Source: Holothuria scabra
Lineage: Eukaryota; Echinodermata; Holothuroidea; Aspidochirotida; Holothuriidae
Reading direction: 5' to 3'
Length of the DNA stretch: 64,000 bases
NCBI GenBank assembly: GCA_037179385.1
Contig: CM074184.1
Coordinates: 11,860,001 to 11,924,000, forward strand
Of the stretch, positions 45,190 through 58,959 are shown piece by piece (positions within the stretch are counted from its first letter, which is position 1; each line of letters begins with the position of its first letter). The notes beneath the pieces were generated by a model that was not told where the DNA came from, made no database searches, and worked only from the letters and a program-made list of their open reading frames with translations. Both the position numbers and the translations under genes were made by a program.

Positions 45190-48110
45190 ACCAAACGTGA
45201 ACCTGAAAAATGCAAAAAAAATATTTGAACTTCGATCTTTTTATAACGTTGACTTGCATTACATAGAACAGTGGTGCTGGTGTGTCGTTAAATCTCCTCT
45301 AACTACTGTTACGCCGAGAAACTGTTGATTTTTGCCTTACAGTGGTTGTGATCATTAGGTCGAATCACTCTAAACTTGCCGCTCTAACAAGTTGTACCCA
45401 TCTCAAGTGCGACGAAGTTGTAAGTACTACTGCACTATTATATATTGCCGGAGAAGTTCTATCTTGTCTCATCAATTTCGATTACGTGCCACGTATTAAT
45501 TTCTTCCCTTGAAGGTAGCACTTGAAAACGTCATTTTAGGTTGCAATTTGTCAACGGCAAAGATTGATGCAGGAAGGACTGTCAGATAGGGGAGTAAATT
45601 CCATGCTGACAATAGAACCTGTAACAAACACATGCTGAGTATTTAACCGCACTGGGGTTTAAACAACGAGACAATGAGTCTTTCACACAAGGCATGGCAA
45701 TACCTACTGCTGATGGAACGTAGAACGGTTGATGTTCATACAATGTTCAGTAAACAATTAATCGATAGGCATTGCATCCTCTGGCAGACTGGCACATGCT
45801 TTTCAGCCCTCCTGTGTGGTCGGGCGGATTAATATTACACCCGTGTTCCTTTTGAAAACAAGGAGCAATCGCACACTGCTTGGTACCATGGAACAGCAGC
45901 GAAGATATGTTTAGCAGTTCAGTAGGGGGATTTTCAACAACGTTTAACTACTTCTTTGTAAGGGGATTTGTTCGAACAACTCCTGTATAGTAAGGTGGTA
46001 CTGTGCAAGTAAAGAAGTAGTTCCATATTCAAAGTTTTGTTCTGCACTGAAGGCTTCTTGTCTGGTTAAGACAAGCTGAAAATATTGTTTGAAATCAATT
46101 TATACCTTTCAGGGATTTCAAAATGAATGTGAAAGGTTGAATATTCCAATTTAGGACCCCTTTGTTCTGTCGGAAATGTTATATTAAGCAGTTTCGTCGA
46201 TCGTACTTCAATGAGGACTTCTAGTTAAGCAAGTCGACCAACTTATGTTCATGCATATAAATACAGCTAGTGTACTGCCTCATTAATGTAATTGCGACAG
46301 GCTAGGCTAAGGAATGATCCACCACTTGTTTCAAGGTAATTTGTTCTCAGTTGCGTAGCCACGAGGGTCTTGGGGGTCCAGGCAGCCAGATTTTCTCTAG
46401 CCCCCCCTCCCCCACCAGATTTTTCGCGTCCTAATGAAGTAATTGAGGAAAAAATAAAATGTTTGAACGGAAATAATTAAGCTTTGAAGTATACCATTCA
46501 AAAACCGTAAATAAATAAAATGTGTAACACTCATGAAAACATGCATGAATGTGCGTAAGACACATTTTGTGCGCACGTTTGGTATCAAGCTATAACTTCA
46601 AAATGCCTACTTTCACTAAATTTGATACCGTTTATAATCTGCGTCGTTATTGCATTTCACTTCGAAGATGAAACAAAAGTCTCGAAGACAAACTAGAATG
46701 TGGCTTTGTTAGATTAATATACCCTTTCTGCCTTTCGGATGGCTGGTTGATTTACTGAAAACAAGGCAATCATTCACTGAAGACCATTCTTACAGGACCA
46801 TTCCTATACTTTATCATACACAAAATATGCCGTAAGGCTAAGGTACTGGCTTCGAATAACTCTAACCTTTCATCCTTAACAAGTAAGTCTATGTCGTGCC
46901 TCACTCCTGCCCATTGCAAGTGCCACTAAAGAACGATTTTTCGACAGGTACAGTACTCTTTTACTAGTTGGCACTGGCGTCCAGGCGGATTTGTAAAATG
47001 TCCACAAGTGTTTCCCAGATGATCCATTCAAAATTCTGCTTTGCGATTTAAATATTTTGAGAGAATTACTAGTAGTACTTTAATTTTGACTACGTAATGT
47101 GCGGATTACTGAACAAATATTGCATCATTTTGCACCTAGACACCGCTGAAGACCGGAAAACATTGTTTCTTAGGTAGTATATATGTCACTTGTAAAACTG
47201 TACAAAGACTGAAAATGAGTATTTTACAACTTTTCATGCTCCCCAAAAAGAGAAATCCTAAAACGTAGGTCTATGATCAGTTCAGAAATTTGCCAAGCGT
47301 AGCACCATTTTGCATGTAGGAAAAATAACATAAAAAAGTTTCTCAGAGGGGGACACCAACTACTTTTGGCTTTCCTATTAAAGCTGAAATCAATCCATAC
47401 TTGCGGCAATTGCGATCTACGTCTTCCTGAAGTTGACAATTTTTCCCAAGGGAAAGGGAGATACTGGTTCCCCTTAAGTCTCATCCCCCAGGCCACAGAT
47501 CAGAAATGCCAAGTTTTGGGGTCCCTAAAAAGTGTATGTATTACCATTTTTCATAGATGGAATTTTTATATAATTTCCCAAACTTTGTGTACCTAAGACT
47601 CTAATCTAGTGTAAAGTTGTAGGTTTTGGGGGAAGTATTAGTATGTGCATGTACATTAAGTTACACAAAGTATATCTTTTGGATTTCTTCCGTGCGGTAA
47701 GTTATGACGTCACAAAACTGCTGTTTATTCACAAAGTTACACCTGTCATATTGTCCAACATGTGAAAAATGACGCTGAGGTATCCCTCTATCATACCCAC
47801 CTATTAAACCTTGGTAAGGAAAAGGTGCAACGAAGGTCGATTTTTAGGGACTTTTTCAGCATACCCCTGATGGACTATCTATTGTATTATTAATTTCTTC
47901 TTTATTGTATTATTAATTTTTGCTTTAGTTTATCAACTTAAACATAGAAAAAGACAGCCTTCTCTCTGTACATCAAAGTTGTCGTAGTCTTTTCCAAACA
48001 AGGTTACGTACGCCTATCGCCTAACGTTACAGAACAGAACAACGCCATAGTTAACTGTAAGTACGAAAGGTGCACCCAACGTAGACACTGCAGCTTGTTT
48101 ACCGTATTTC
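45190..48110. other. Spacer, no gene recognised
   Basis: Contains CAGTTGCGTAGCCACGAGGG at 46348, which resembles a left terminus of the CAGTGGCG family without a partner, and a CRE (TGACGTCA) near 47705. No protein motif. Confidence 0.4.
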
Positions 48111-48119
48111 ACAGGATAG

Positions 48120-48219
48120 ACAGGCCTAACCCTACGCAAAAGTATCCGTATTGACCCTGGACTAACTTGCAAGTTAGTCCAGGGTCAATACGGATACTTT
48201 TGCGCAGGGTTAGGCCTGT
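48120..48219. repeat. 100-bp near-perfect palindrome without spacer
   Basis: Centre TTGCAA at 48167-48172. Each base from 48120 to 48169 pairs with its mirror up to 48219 except 48134/48205. The outer part contains AGGCCTAACCC. It can form a cruciform or a long hairpin RNA. Confidence 0.9.
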
Positions 48220-51200
48220 ATGTGTCATCACCAGTAGTGTATCACACAGTCTGAGGCAAAGTTCAACGAGGTAAAAAGGTTTCGGGGCAACTAATAAAAG
48301 AAATACCAATATCGTTACATCCAGGTTGAGAAACTCATTTCAGCTTATCGATATCGTTACATCCAGGTGATTGAGTATTTATATTGCCATTGTTCGAGGA
48401 GGCCTTATGCTTCATTTTGGTTATAAGAAAGTCCCAAGTGTGCACATTTTCAAGGCTTCGATTAATACTTGTCATGCAAGTACAGATACCAAGTTGAAGA
48501 CTAGCTTTTCAGGTCTAAATTTTGGGGATTGAACAAGGATTAGATTCATTAAACGATTACTCCATCTACTATGGTAGGCCATGTGCTGCCCCCACAAGTT
48601 ATCTCAGGCATTTTATCAGTTCAAACTCAGTTCATCTTACTTGGTTCTGTCTGGTCAAAGTGATTGCAGGTTAACTCTTGCGCGCGTTGTAGGGGGTTTC
48701 AACATCACCCTGACCACCCGTGTAACATGCCACGAAAACTGGAAGCCCTTACACAAAAATTTTTAAATGCTTCTAAAATCCCGATATGTGGGCCTTAGGG
48801 TTTTAGCAGGACGTTTATTCTTGAGTCAGCACTTCCAGCACACAATCCGAAGATGCTCATCAGGCTTTGTGAACAAGTATATATGTAATCATGGCAGGGC
48901 CCGGGATCAGGCAGCTGCTAGAGTAGCAGCTGATCATGCATTGCTCTTCCGTGTACATAGAACAGGGAGCTGCTTAGAACACCTGAGGAGACTGAGGGAT
49001 CACGGATAATCAGCTAAGGAGAGGTAAGAACCGCTGGTAGGAAATGAAATTGGTCTCAGGAAGTAAGCATTCCATGCATGGCTGCACAATTTTTGTCAAA
49101 ATCTGTGAGGGAAAGTGCGTGACTAACTGTTGTAAATAGTTCTTAGTCGTTGTTCGTGGTAGTTCCGGTATTTGTTTGAAACTTTGTTCGGCTCGTATTT
49201 TGGAACTTTTTTCTCTCCACAGGGAGTTTTCAGGAACAGATCACTGCTCTCGTCCATTTCCACTTAAGCAGGTAGAAAGTCCTTATGTCTGGGAGACCTG
49301 TACTCATGGTAATTTTGTTTAACGTGAAGAGAGAGTTTTAGTAAACTTAATGTGCAGCTTGGTGAAATGATAGACTGGAGACAGCACGAACTACTCTGTG
49401 CTAGTAAATTAAAGCAGGTGGGCGGGGCTTGACGCCATATTGGAAAATGTAAAACATTGGAACTTTTCGCGAAGTACTCAATTTTAGACAGTGTCACGTA
49501 AATTTCGGGTTCGTATCGTGGCTGGTGGCGCATTTACTACACAAGAAAAGGACGTTACGTGATTATGAGGTCATTTTGCGTGTAAAAATTTCCTTGTAGG
49601 CCTAGTGGTGTAAGGTTTACTCTTTATATGTATTTTTTCAGGTTTTCAGCGTGAATACGGGTGATAATTATGCCATGATGAAAAGATGTACAACATTGCT
49701 TAACGAAGCCACGGTAGTTGCTGGATTCATTGGTCAATCTTATGGGCACACAATTGCGAGAATTGTTGGTATCCTGAAAACTGGTAAAGTGCTTGCCAAA
49801 GTGGGATTTTGTCTAAAAGTTGACTTCAAAGAATATACACCTTTTGTAACAATGAGGTTGGTTGATTTTGCACTCCTTGAAAGTGACCGTTTGCTGAGAC
49901 ACTAAATGCAATTTTAAAGACGCTAGTTGCCTGGTGTTTAGCTGGCAGGGGACATTTGCAGCCAATGCACACTTGCCCCCCTCCCCGGACATAACCTCCT
50001 GCTAGACCATATACATGGACAGATGGAGCCCTGTGATGGTATCAACTTTCCCAATTTTCCCAACTTGTGATCCTCCCGGGTCTCACTCTGCTTCCGCCCG
50101 TGTGGTCGGGAGTTGTAAAATATGCCCACGGCATTCTCCACCTGTCGTAAAAGGCGAATCAAACATTAGAAATAACGCTGGGGTGAAATTTGGACAAACT
50201 CCTTTGTTCATGGACCGACATGAAAGCCTGACCTTGTGCTTAATAGGTTTGACTTAAAATTTCTTAATTTTTGCATTTTAAATTATAAAAACGAAAATCT
50301 CGCAATAAGTTGACACTAATTTAAACCTTGAAACGAAGAAATCGGTCAATATTCAGTGAAAATAACGATCACATTTCAGAGCAAAATTTGTCACATTTTG
50401 CAAGCCAACAGATCTGGATTAGATTTATTCTTTTTATTTTAACTCCTCATTTCGTCGTCTTTCTACATATCAAGACAGGGGACAGATCAGAATGATACTA
50501 CAATTTCCAGAAATTTCGTATTTTCGTAGTAAATGACTAAAAGTAATGTTTTCAGACCCATTGTAGTGATTCAGTGGAATCCCAGTCTGCTTCTTCTAGA
50601 GTTTACGACTCCAGACTCCAGACATTTAGTTTCTTGAGGTCGGATGACGTCAAAGAACCACCCAGTTTGAAGCTCTATCTCCCAGTTTGAGTGTCTATTT
50701 TTCATGGCAAAAAATTTGTCATGCGGGAGGACTTGCACCGTATTTGAACTGTATGACACTATACACAGTAACTCAATTGCATTGTCTTAAAACCTTACCT
50801 TACTCAACTCAACCCACTTTGCTCCTCATTGTTCATCTTTGTCCACAGGGGATGTACCTTGCACCTAGCCTTCTCCACCCCCACCCCAAACAAGAAACCT
50901 ACGGTACTGTACTCCACACAAAAATCCTGGATCTGCCCCAAACCATGGGCGAGCCAGGGGTCATTTCTTTCTTCTTGTAGGAGGTTTGCGGGCATAACCA
51001 GTGTCTGCCTTTCAGTAAAATGAAATACAGTAGTTGTCCACATGACAACCCTTAGTTAAACCCGGTCCTGCAGGAAATCTTCCTGATATCTTTAGAAATT
51101 CTACTGTAGCTTATTTCATGAGTTTGCTCAAGTCACACACTCAATAAAGAAGAAAAGAGTTGTGTGGTGATCATAATTGTAATCCATTGAAAACTAGGAA

Positions 51201-51880
51201 ATTTCAAGTTGCCTTACTGCTACTTCATCCGTGTATGCATTTCATTATTTCAAATTACCTACAGTACTACTCAAGATTTTTTTAATTTTGGTAGTCCTTC
51301 ATAAATTCTGGTCTAGAACGCCAGAACACCTCTAAAAATCCTTAACTGATTAAGAACTACATTTAGTCTCAAGACTCCTGGAATCTAATGGAAATACCCG
51401 AGATATAAAAGCCAATGTGAGAGTGTTATTAAGTCCTTCTGGATACATGCCTACTTAATAAACTGGTGAGTATTATCAGTTACAAGCAAATAAGAAAAAT
51501 AAAAGAAAGACAAATAAGCATGTTCACAAAAAGAAGGAGCCACTGTTTTGAGCAGTGTTAGCCCTTAAGAGAGTAGCTTGGTTTCGATTTCCAACAGTTT
51601 AAACGTTGCATTCCTTATTTTTGGTGACAATGGTTCCTTCTTGGAAAGCCTTTTCGTGGTGGTGCCAAATTTGACCCTAAATTTTTTTACCAACTTTTCA
51701 AGCAGTTCCTTCTGTCAACAGGTGTCTCAAGCTTCAAGATTGCTCTCCTTTCCTTCTCAAAAAAAAAAAAAAAAAAATGGTGCTCCTCACTGGCGTGATG
51801 TACCAACCTTTGTCACCAAGTCAGGTCCAACTGCCTACCAGTGTTATGAAGTTAGATGAGACAGTCCAATTTCTAACAAT
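48220..51880. other. Spacer with a few weak frames, no gene recognised
   Basis: ATATCGTTACATCCAGGT is repeated at about 48308 and 48350. The frame at 49651-49905 follows an acceptor-like TTTTTTCAG and could be an exon, but I see no family motif. The dispersed repeat at 50105-50163 and a CRE near 50644 also lie here. An A18 run occurs at about 51760-51777. Confidence 0.35.
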
Positions 51881-51884
51881 TGGT

Positions 51885-52085
51885 TTTATGTGAGCTGGCA
51901 GTGGGTTTCTTTCCAGCTGTGGCTCACTGGCTGTTCCCCTTTCACAAATGTTGCTTATGCTGAACACCAAACGCAGCGGCAGTAGGTTCCATTTTCAGTC
52001 TTTGGTATGATCCGGCCAGGATTTAAACATTAAACCATTCGGCCACAACCTGGATGCTTTAACCACTTGGTCACTACAAGGGTAA
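51885..52085 (-). repeat. tRNA-derived SINE, minus strand, copy C
   Basis: The reverse complement has AGTGACCAAGTGGTTAAAGC (A box), a more decayed B-box region (TTTAAATCC) and the shared body ACCAAAGACTGAAAATGGAA, then CCTACTGCCGC. Confidence 0.6.
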
Positions 52086-52388
52086 CTGCCTTGGAATTCT
52101 AACCGTCCCTTAACTCCTCGGGGCAGGACATTCCTGTATAACCAGAGATTTGGGGGTAACCCAGCCCCCTATAGTAGAGAAAAGCAGAAGCAAATGTAAA
52201 GATGGAAAGAGCTGAATATGCTAACAACACTGAACAAAACTTTTACTGAAAACCATGCAAATTAGGCCTTACAGATATACAATTTTTGCATGTGATGATT
52301 TAATAATTTATTTCACCAAATTGTTCTGCATTCGGATGAAAACGACCTGTAGATCAACAATTTTGGATTTTGATGAGTTTTCGAACCA

Positions 52389-52685
52389 TCACAACCAGAA
52401 CGATTTAGTCCCTTGACAAAGCTTAAGCCTGCACCTAGACATGGAAGTTGGAGACTGGGTAGGGAGAGCAAAACTGGGGAGATGACATTGCTCAGGAGCC
52501 AAGTTATGCATGAAAAGCTGGGCCGATGCCAACTTCAAGCAGAGAGCCTGGTCTTCAAAATGCAGTGTGTTTCCCTCGTCCATGTCCCGACTCCCCCCGG
52601 TTATGCGTACATGTTCTTCATCGGCCTGTCGATCATCATCATCACTGGTATGGCGCAAAGACCCATTTGGCACAATGATACACAC
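52389..52685 (-). CDS. Hypothetical frame in a locally GC-richer block
   Basis: A 98-codon minus-strand frame with an acidic run (TSDDDDRQADEEHV) in a block less AT-rich than its surroundings. The opposite strand also has a 106-codon frame over the same bases, so coding is uncertain. No domain recognised and no convincing splice sites. Listed only so that it can be checked against transcripts. Confidence 0.15.
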   Translation of the reverse strand: MCIIVPNGSLRHTSDDDDRQADEEHVRITGGSRDMDEGNTLHFEDQALCLKLASAQLFMHNLAPEQCHLPSFALPTQSPTSMSRCRLKLCQGTKSFWL

Positions 52686-52773
52686 AACAGACTAGGCCTA
52701 ACAATATATTTAGGCCAGGCCCATATCACATGAACAGCTGACCAGGTCCGGGCCAAATGTTCAAACATACACA

Positions 52774-53021
52774 CACTCTAAAAATTTGGGCAAATTTTTT
52801 GACCAACGCTTGGTAACTATGTGTCCGACTAACGTTGGTTTAAACTTGCCCATTAGGTGGTCTTTTAAAAAGCACTGTGACCAACTGATGGGCATGTTTT
52901 GACCAGCAGTTAGTTGAAATGCTTTTTGAGAGACCAATTTATATGTAAGTTTTAACCAACGTTCGTTGGACACTTAGTTACCAAGTGTTGGTTAAATTGT
53001 TTACCCAAATTTTTTAGAGTG
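52774..53021. mobile_element. MITE with CACTCTAAAAA termini
   Basis: The left arm from CACTCTAAAAATTTGGG is mirrored by the right arm ending CCCAAATTTTTTAGAGTG. Inside, CCAACGCTTGGTAACTA pairs with TAGTTACCAAGTGTTGG, and GTCCGACTAACGTTGG with CCAACGTTCGTTGGAC. Arms of about 105 bases surround a short centre. It lacks coding capacity, and the target duplication is unclear. Confidence 0.8.
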
Positions 53022-56000
53022 CAGTCTCCAATTCCAACTGCAATTGTAGTGGAATAGTCCTATATATATACAGTACTAGGCCTAGTAAATAATAATTAAA
53101 CCTCGGCCGATTTTAGGTACTGTAACTTAGTGTCATTTGTACTTATCTCCGGCTAAAATTTATGCAAGATAAAACTCAGTTCTCGTTATGACTACCACAT
53201 CTCATTTAATTCTATCAAACTTACGTATGGAATAGAAGTCACAATTTACTCTCTTCATCAGGCCTTTTGGTAACACCTGTGCATTTTTGGAACAGAAGAA
53301 ACAAAGTTTGTCACTTTATTCGTAACAGCTCTGTCTCTGTAGCATGCACTGTGCGTATAACATACGTAAACACTGATTCCAGGAAATGTTTTTTGGGGTG
53401 TACCAATATGGCTGACATTCTGCCCTAGTCTACTGGCTTCAAAAAATGTCGTCATGTTGTCTCCAGTGTATTATTACTTCAAGGTGTGCAGAATGTTACC
53501 GTCTAGAATGGAATTATACAGCCACTATAATTTCCTAGTCGACGTTAAAGTAGGCCTATTTTGTTTTGTTTTTAGGACAGAAAAAAATACCATGAATAGT
53601 TTTACAAGCCAGTACAAACGCAGCTGTGTAGTTTATGAAGTCAATTGACAACTTCTCTAGCATTCCCGCCTTTTTTAGATCTGCGCAAATGAGATTTCGC
53701 GGAACTGTGACTGACAAGTGGTCTCCCCCTATATGTTGAATAATGTATAAGTAGGCGTATAAATGGCTACAATGACACGGTAAGTGGGTTTTTTAATCTT
53801 TCCTCCTCTTAGAAATCAAAGATTTATTAATTTTTTCCAAACATATCATACAAAAATATGCTCCTGAAAAGAGGCAGTCGATTCTTATGTATCAAATAAG
53901 GACCTCAAACTTTGCGAGTACCTGACTCATTTAGCGATTCAAAGTGATTTTTTTCTGTCACTGTTTGTAGATTACAGTATAGGCTTTCAGTCAATACCAA
54001 AATTACGTAGTTTAATTTACGAATTTATTTGTAAACAGCGATAAACCCGGAGCAATATTTACTGTACAATATGTATGTGCGTGTAGTGTATACAATAAAT
54101 GTATACGGTACACATACTGTACAGCACAACAGCTCATAGTCATACACACGTAACGTTGCTTGATCATTGTAATTTGTAGTAACGTTAGTACTAACTAAGG
54201 CCTAAATTGTTCGAAAACCATTTATTTCGTAGGTCATCATCACATTCACAATTGAGAATATTGGAGTAGCTTTCTTCATGAAGTTTAAGATGCATAAGTG
54301 CAGTTATATACAAGTCAAGCAACGAAGGACGTGAGATTTAATGTGGACAATACTAGTATTGGTATTATAGTAATGTACAGTGGCCTACTGTAAATTAGTT
54401 TTAGGCTCATATATCAATCATGTTTTCAGTACCATTTCTCAGCTGCTAGGCTACTGTAAGATTATATAAAGCAGACTAATTCTTAGATTAAATATATAGT
54501 TTAGCTTTAGGTTCCTCTTCAGTCTAGCTTATTAAACTGTAGGGATTCTCTTTCACTGGTGCGTGCTGCATGGAAAAGATATCCAGAAACTAAACCCTGT
54601 CTCCAAAAATGCTGTTTAATTGTATATTTTGTCCATTTTGTTATGTACCATTTTTCAAGTCAAGCCATAATTAGAGCATCTCACTAATGCTGAGAGTAAA
54701 AAATTAGTCGTGGGCTTAAAAAAGGATTTCACATGGATACTTTTAGATATTTCTCAGCTTTCTTGCATGGGCATTGTACATGGTACCTCAGTCATCATTT
54801 TCACTTCTGTTAGGCCTATGATTTGAGCCCGCAGGGAGTTTTGCAGGTCTCAGAGGCTGCAAGATCTCTTTGCAGAATTAATTAGTCAACTATTATTGGT
54901 GCATGCACACTGTGCACAGTTCATGTTGTGAGTGTACTGATATACACATATTGTAGGTTAGTTGCATAGGATTCTGTTCACAAAAGTTGTGACATTAAAT
55001 TTTCAACGTTTATGAAATACTGTACTGTATGTTAAGTACAATTGTACAGTGCTAGTCTATTGGCTATATTCATGTAATCTAAATTTCACCCAGTTTTAAA
55101 ATTACATGTTGTTTACAAACTGGCGATCAATTAAGATGTCTGTTGTGTATACTATGTGGGAACTTTCAGTGCTCCTGTCACTCAGTACTTCCACTGATTT
55201 GTTTTCATTCAAACATACCTTTAAATTTTGTAACTTATTTTTCTCCTTCATGGATACTATATGGCAATTTTACAGCAAAAGTTTATGTGTTATATTTGAA
55301 GAAACTTATTGCACAGATGTGAAACAGAGCCATTTGATGTATGATACCATATGTTTCATGATTTTAAATACTGCACAGTACATGTCACTGGAATGTTTAG
55401 CCCATGCATGCATGCTCATTGCTCTGTGACGGTGTATTGTATGTAAACTGGTATCCATGCAGGCGTGTGTACCAAGAACAACGTAATGTTCCTTTAACTT
55501 TATTTACTCTGGCTTTAAGTCCCAGAAGCTGACCTCAACGTGATGCTAGAGTGGCAACTACTGATTATCAGGAATAAGCCGTGTCTGTTGGCTTAAACAC
55601 ACACTTCCATGTGCACACTATGGTAGCCTGGCTGCTTTCTAAAATTATTTTTGTGCATGATCTTAAAGATATGAAAATTCTGTACATTAATGCCGGGACA
55701 CTTTCAATTGTATTGTCAATGGACTGGCCAATTTTCTGATGTTCAGGAGGCTAACAAGCTTATTGGGCAACATATACATGTACATGGTTTCAATTTCTGC
55801 ATTATTCTTTATGTTGATTACTGAGGACCTATCAACATACTTGTAATGATGATATGAGGTCTGCTGTCAGTGATACAAGTTAATTATATAGGTTTCCAGA
55901 GCATGCAGTCCAAAGCGCTGTACTTTCTTAAGACCATACAGGAGCATGCATGATAAACTTGGGTAAGTGGGGTAGTACCACCTTCAAACTGCTACACAAT

Positions 56001-58930
56001 ATAATTCCCTTTCTTCCGACATTGCGGTGTCCGAGTCGGTCTAGTAGGGCCTGCAATTTATCATGCTCCTTGTAAAGCATTGCTTCCCTGTGTAAATTGG
56101 CTGGAATTTACAAGTAAATGTAAATAATAATTAGCAAAGTAGGCTGGTGGGTATGCCTGGCTGGTATGGTATTCCCATTCACACAGCTCAAGTTTTTTTT
56201 TTAAATTAACATTTGACTGGAGTGCCACAATTTTCAAGTAAGGTGATAAATTAACACTTAGGTTTAAACAAGTCTCAGCTGTCTTAGTTTTTTCCTTTTC
56301 CTTTTTCCTTTTTATGCAAGCAGATACAATTTTGTGAGGTAGGCATACAGCAGTTTGTATTTTGCCCACTAGTTAACATTATGACATGTGCACAGTATAC
56401 AGCCCACCACGCTATGTTATGCCCCTTCAAGTACACACTTTCTTGTTAAATTTGTATCTGGCATTGGTTCAAATATTTACGAAGTGGCATAGACCAAAAC
56501 CAAAATCTGTCGATAAAACAGTACATTTCGAGCAAGGGAATGTTTCTAAACGTTGCTAACGTATATGGCTTTAATTTAACGTTACATGTATACAGATGAC
56601 CTGTAGTCATTTCGCGTAAATAGGCCTGCTATATGTGTATGTACTCTGGACGCCCCAGTCGATTCGCCGACGCTGTTACCGAGTACCTGACTCGTTTTTG
56701 GTACAAAAGTGGTACCAATAGAAAGAAAACAAAAATTTTCTTCTATATAAGTAAAAACTGTGTAGTTTTAAGTAACATATAAACAAATCTGGACAATTTT
56801 ACGGAACATTGAAAACCCATTTTCGACGTTCCATAAATCGGCAAAAAATTCACACTTTTACTTATTCTCGTAACCAAAACTGTACTCAGGGAGTATTTTT
56901 GATATCTTCTCCAGTAGTTTTTATGGATTTGATAATTTATTAGTCAGTAATTAATGAGATAATTGGCTTGTAAAATCATAACTTTTAGCTTATTAGTATT
57001 CGCAGCCCTATGACGTCATGAAACGTCATGCATAAAATGTAAGAGAAGGAAGCTCTTTTCGAGCAGTTGCGATCCGACTGTAGCCACATAAAGTGTTCAC
57101 CATATGGAAAAGTGGATAGGCAAATAAAATGTACCATGAAAAACTATAACTGGTTTATTCGAACTATTGTAGCAGATTTCGTAATAAAAACGAAACCGAA
57201 ACGTCAGGAATGGAACGGCAACAAACAACGTGGAAATGAAGGTCTTTGAAGCGAAAATTAAGAGCTATAATCACTCCATTTTCGTTTTTCATTTCTCTAA
57301 TTTTTAATTATAATGACCAATATGCTATGGGTTGTTTACGAATAGTATATTATTAGCTATACTGATTTCATCTAAATATGATGTTGATCCCCGTGTTAAA
57401 AGACATGTAAGAGTCTGCTACAACCATCGAAACACCCTAGTAATTCATATTTAAGATGATGTGAAGATTTTTTTATTTTTAGTGAAGAATAGTATTTGTA
57501 TTGTTTAATACCTTTTACGTGCTCTCTAAGCATACAACTTCGTTCGTTTCGGTACCGACTTCTTCACAGTATTATCCATACAATCTCCTACTTATGCAAA
57601 GTGTTTACTCATACAAATGTAACGTTTTGCCTCCTATATGAACAAACTATTTACTATATAATTTTAGTGATGTTATGTCTACAATATTTGACGTTTGAAA
57701 AAAAAAAAACTTTTTTGACAGGGCTTGTGTAGATGATTGTCTTTTAAAAGTTTTAAAATGCACAGATTATTTTATTCGGAGGTAATTTTGCCGGGGTTTC
57801 AAGTCAAGTTTCCATCTTAGCTAAACACTTTTTCCGTGTTAAAAAAAATGTCCTACCTATAGTTGTCGGCTTCAGATTATTTCAGAGTAGAGTTCAGAGT
57901 TAATGGCCCCCCCCCCCCCCCCCGACGGACCAAAATTGTCTGTCGGCGCCCGTTTTAGGTTTTTAACATACTTTACTCTTGCACCATTTTTGGTAAAATA
58001 CATAATTTTATAGCGTTGTTTTAAGGCCCAGCTAACAAAATGCTCAAAAAGCCACTAGTAACTGTACTATCTGCACTTTATTCCGTTGAAAAGGGTCATC
58101 TTCTGTAATATAGGCATAGGTTTTGCCGAAACATATCATGCTTTATACGCTCTAAATGAATGATGTTGCTGTGCTAAGTTACTTCGACACCAAGCATGAT
58201 TAAAAGCTTACAAAATACACAGACTGATATTAAATTCACCCTCCCGGCCAATAAAAAATGATAAATGATGTTGCAAAGGGCGCAACAATAATGGTAGCAC
58301 AAATAGCCCTCTTAATAATTGTCAACATCGACAATAAAAAAGTTTATAAAGATACCAAAGTAGCTTCCAAAATATTTTTCAAAATAATTTAAAGAGAAAA
58401 TTCAGGTGAAAATAAAATAAAACATAGTGGTAATGATTTAAGAGTTTTTATGAGCAGTTTCCATTTCGCTTTTCTGCAAGTGACCACTCTCATGACAAAT
58501 GGCTATTTCTGACACTGCACGATAATCCCATGAAAATGCTTATTTCTGTACTTTCGTGGTCTCAAAAGCCAGAAAATTGCTTCTAACAAGCCTAGGCTTA
58601 GGCTAATTTTATTTATTAGGAATTCGGTATCTAGAGAGCAGAGCAGACCTTATGTCTTGGCTATTTCTTGCAATGTACTTAATAAAAGGCTATTTCAGAG
58701 TTGTGACATGATGTATATTACGTCAATTAATGTTTCTTCGTGTACACATCTTGATTTCCAGATGCCAAAAATATACACCTAATGGTGATTAATTTCCATA
58801 ACTTTTCCTCCTTTAAGATTGCTTGCTGTTTGATTCTAGCAGGTTTAATCTTTATCTTCACAAAGTAGCCCATATTTACATTAAAATCTTAAATCGAAAC
58901 CTGACAATAACACAAAATATAATTACCGCC
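53022..58930. other. Long AT-rich spacer, no gene recognised
   Basis: No frame over 107 codons and no family motif. Contains a full CRE TGACGTCA at 57011-57018 with a second half-site beside it, a C17 run (57907-57923), and several TAGGCCTA sites (53077, 53551, 54811). Confidence 0.45.
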
Positions 58931-58959
58931 TTGGTACCAGAATTTGAAAGAGAGGGATG

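Noticed and set aside
48767..49009. 80-codon plus-strand frame
   Set aside because: Part covers an imperfect hairpin (CAGCTGCT...AGCAGCTG) and shows no domain.
52413..52733. Plus-strand 106-codon frame with a hydrophobic stretch
   Set aside because: Overlaps an equally long minus-strand frame; hydrophobicity arises from the complement of the GAT-rich acidic run, and no homology is recognised.
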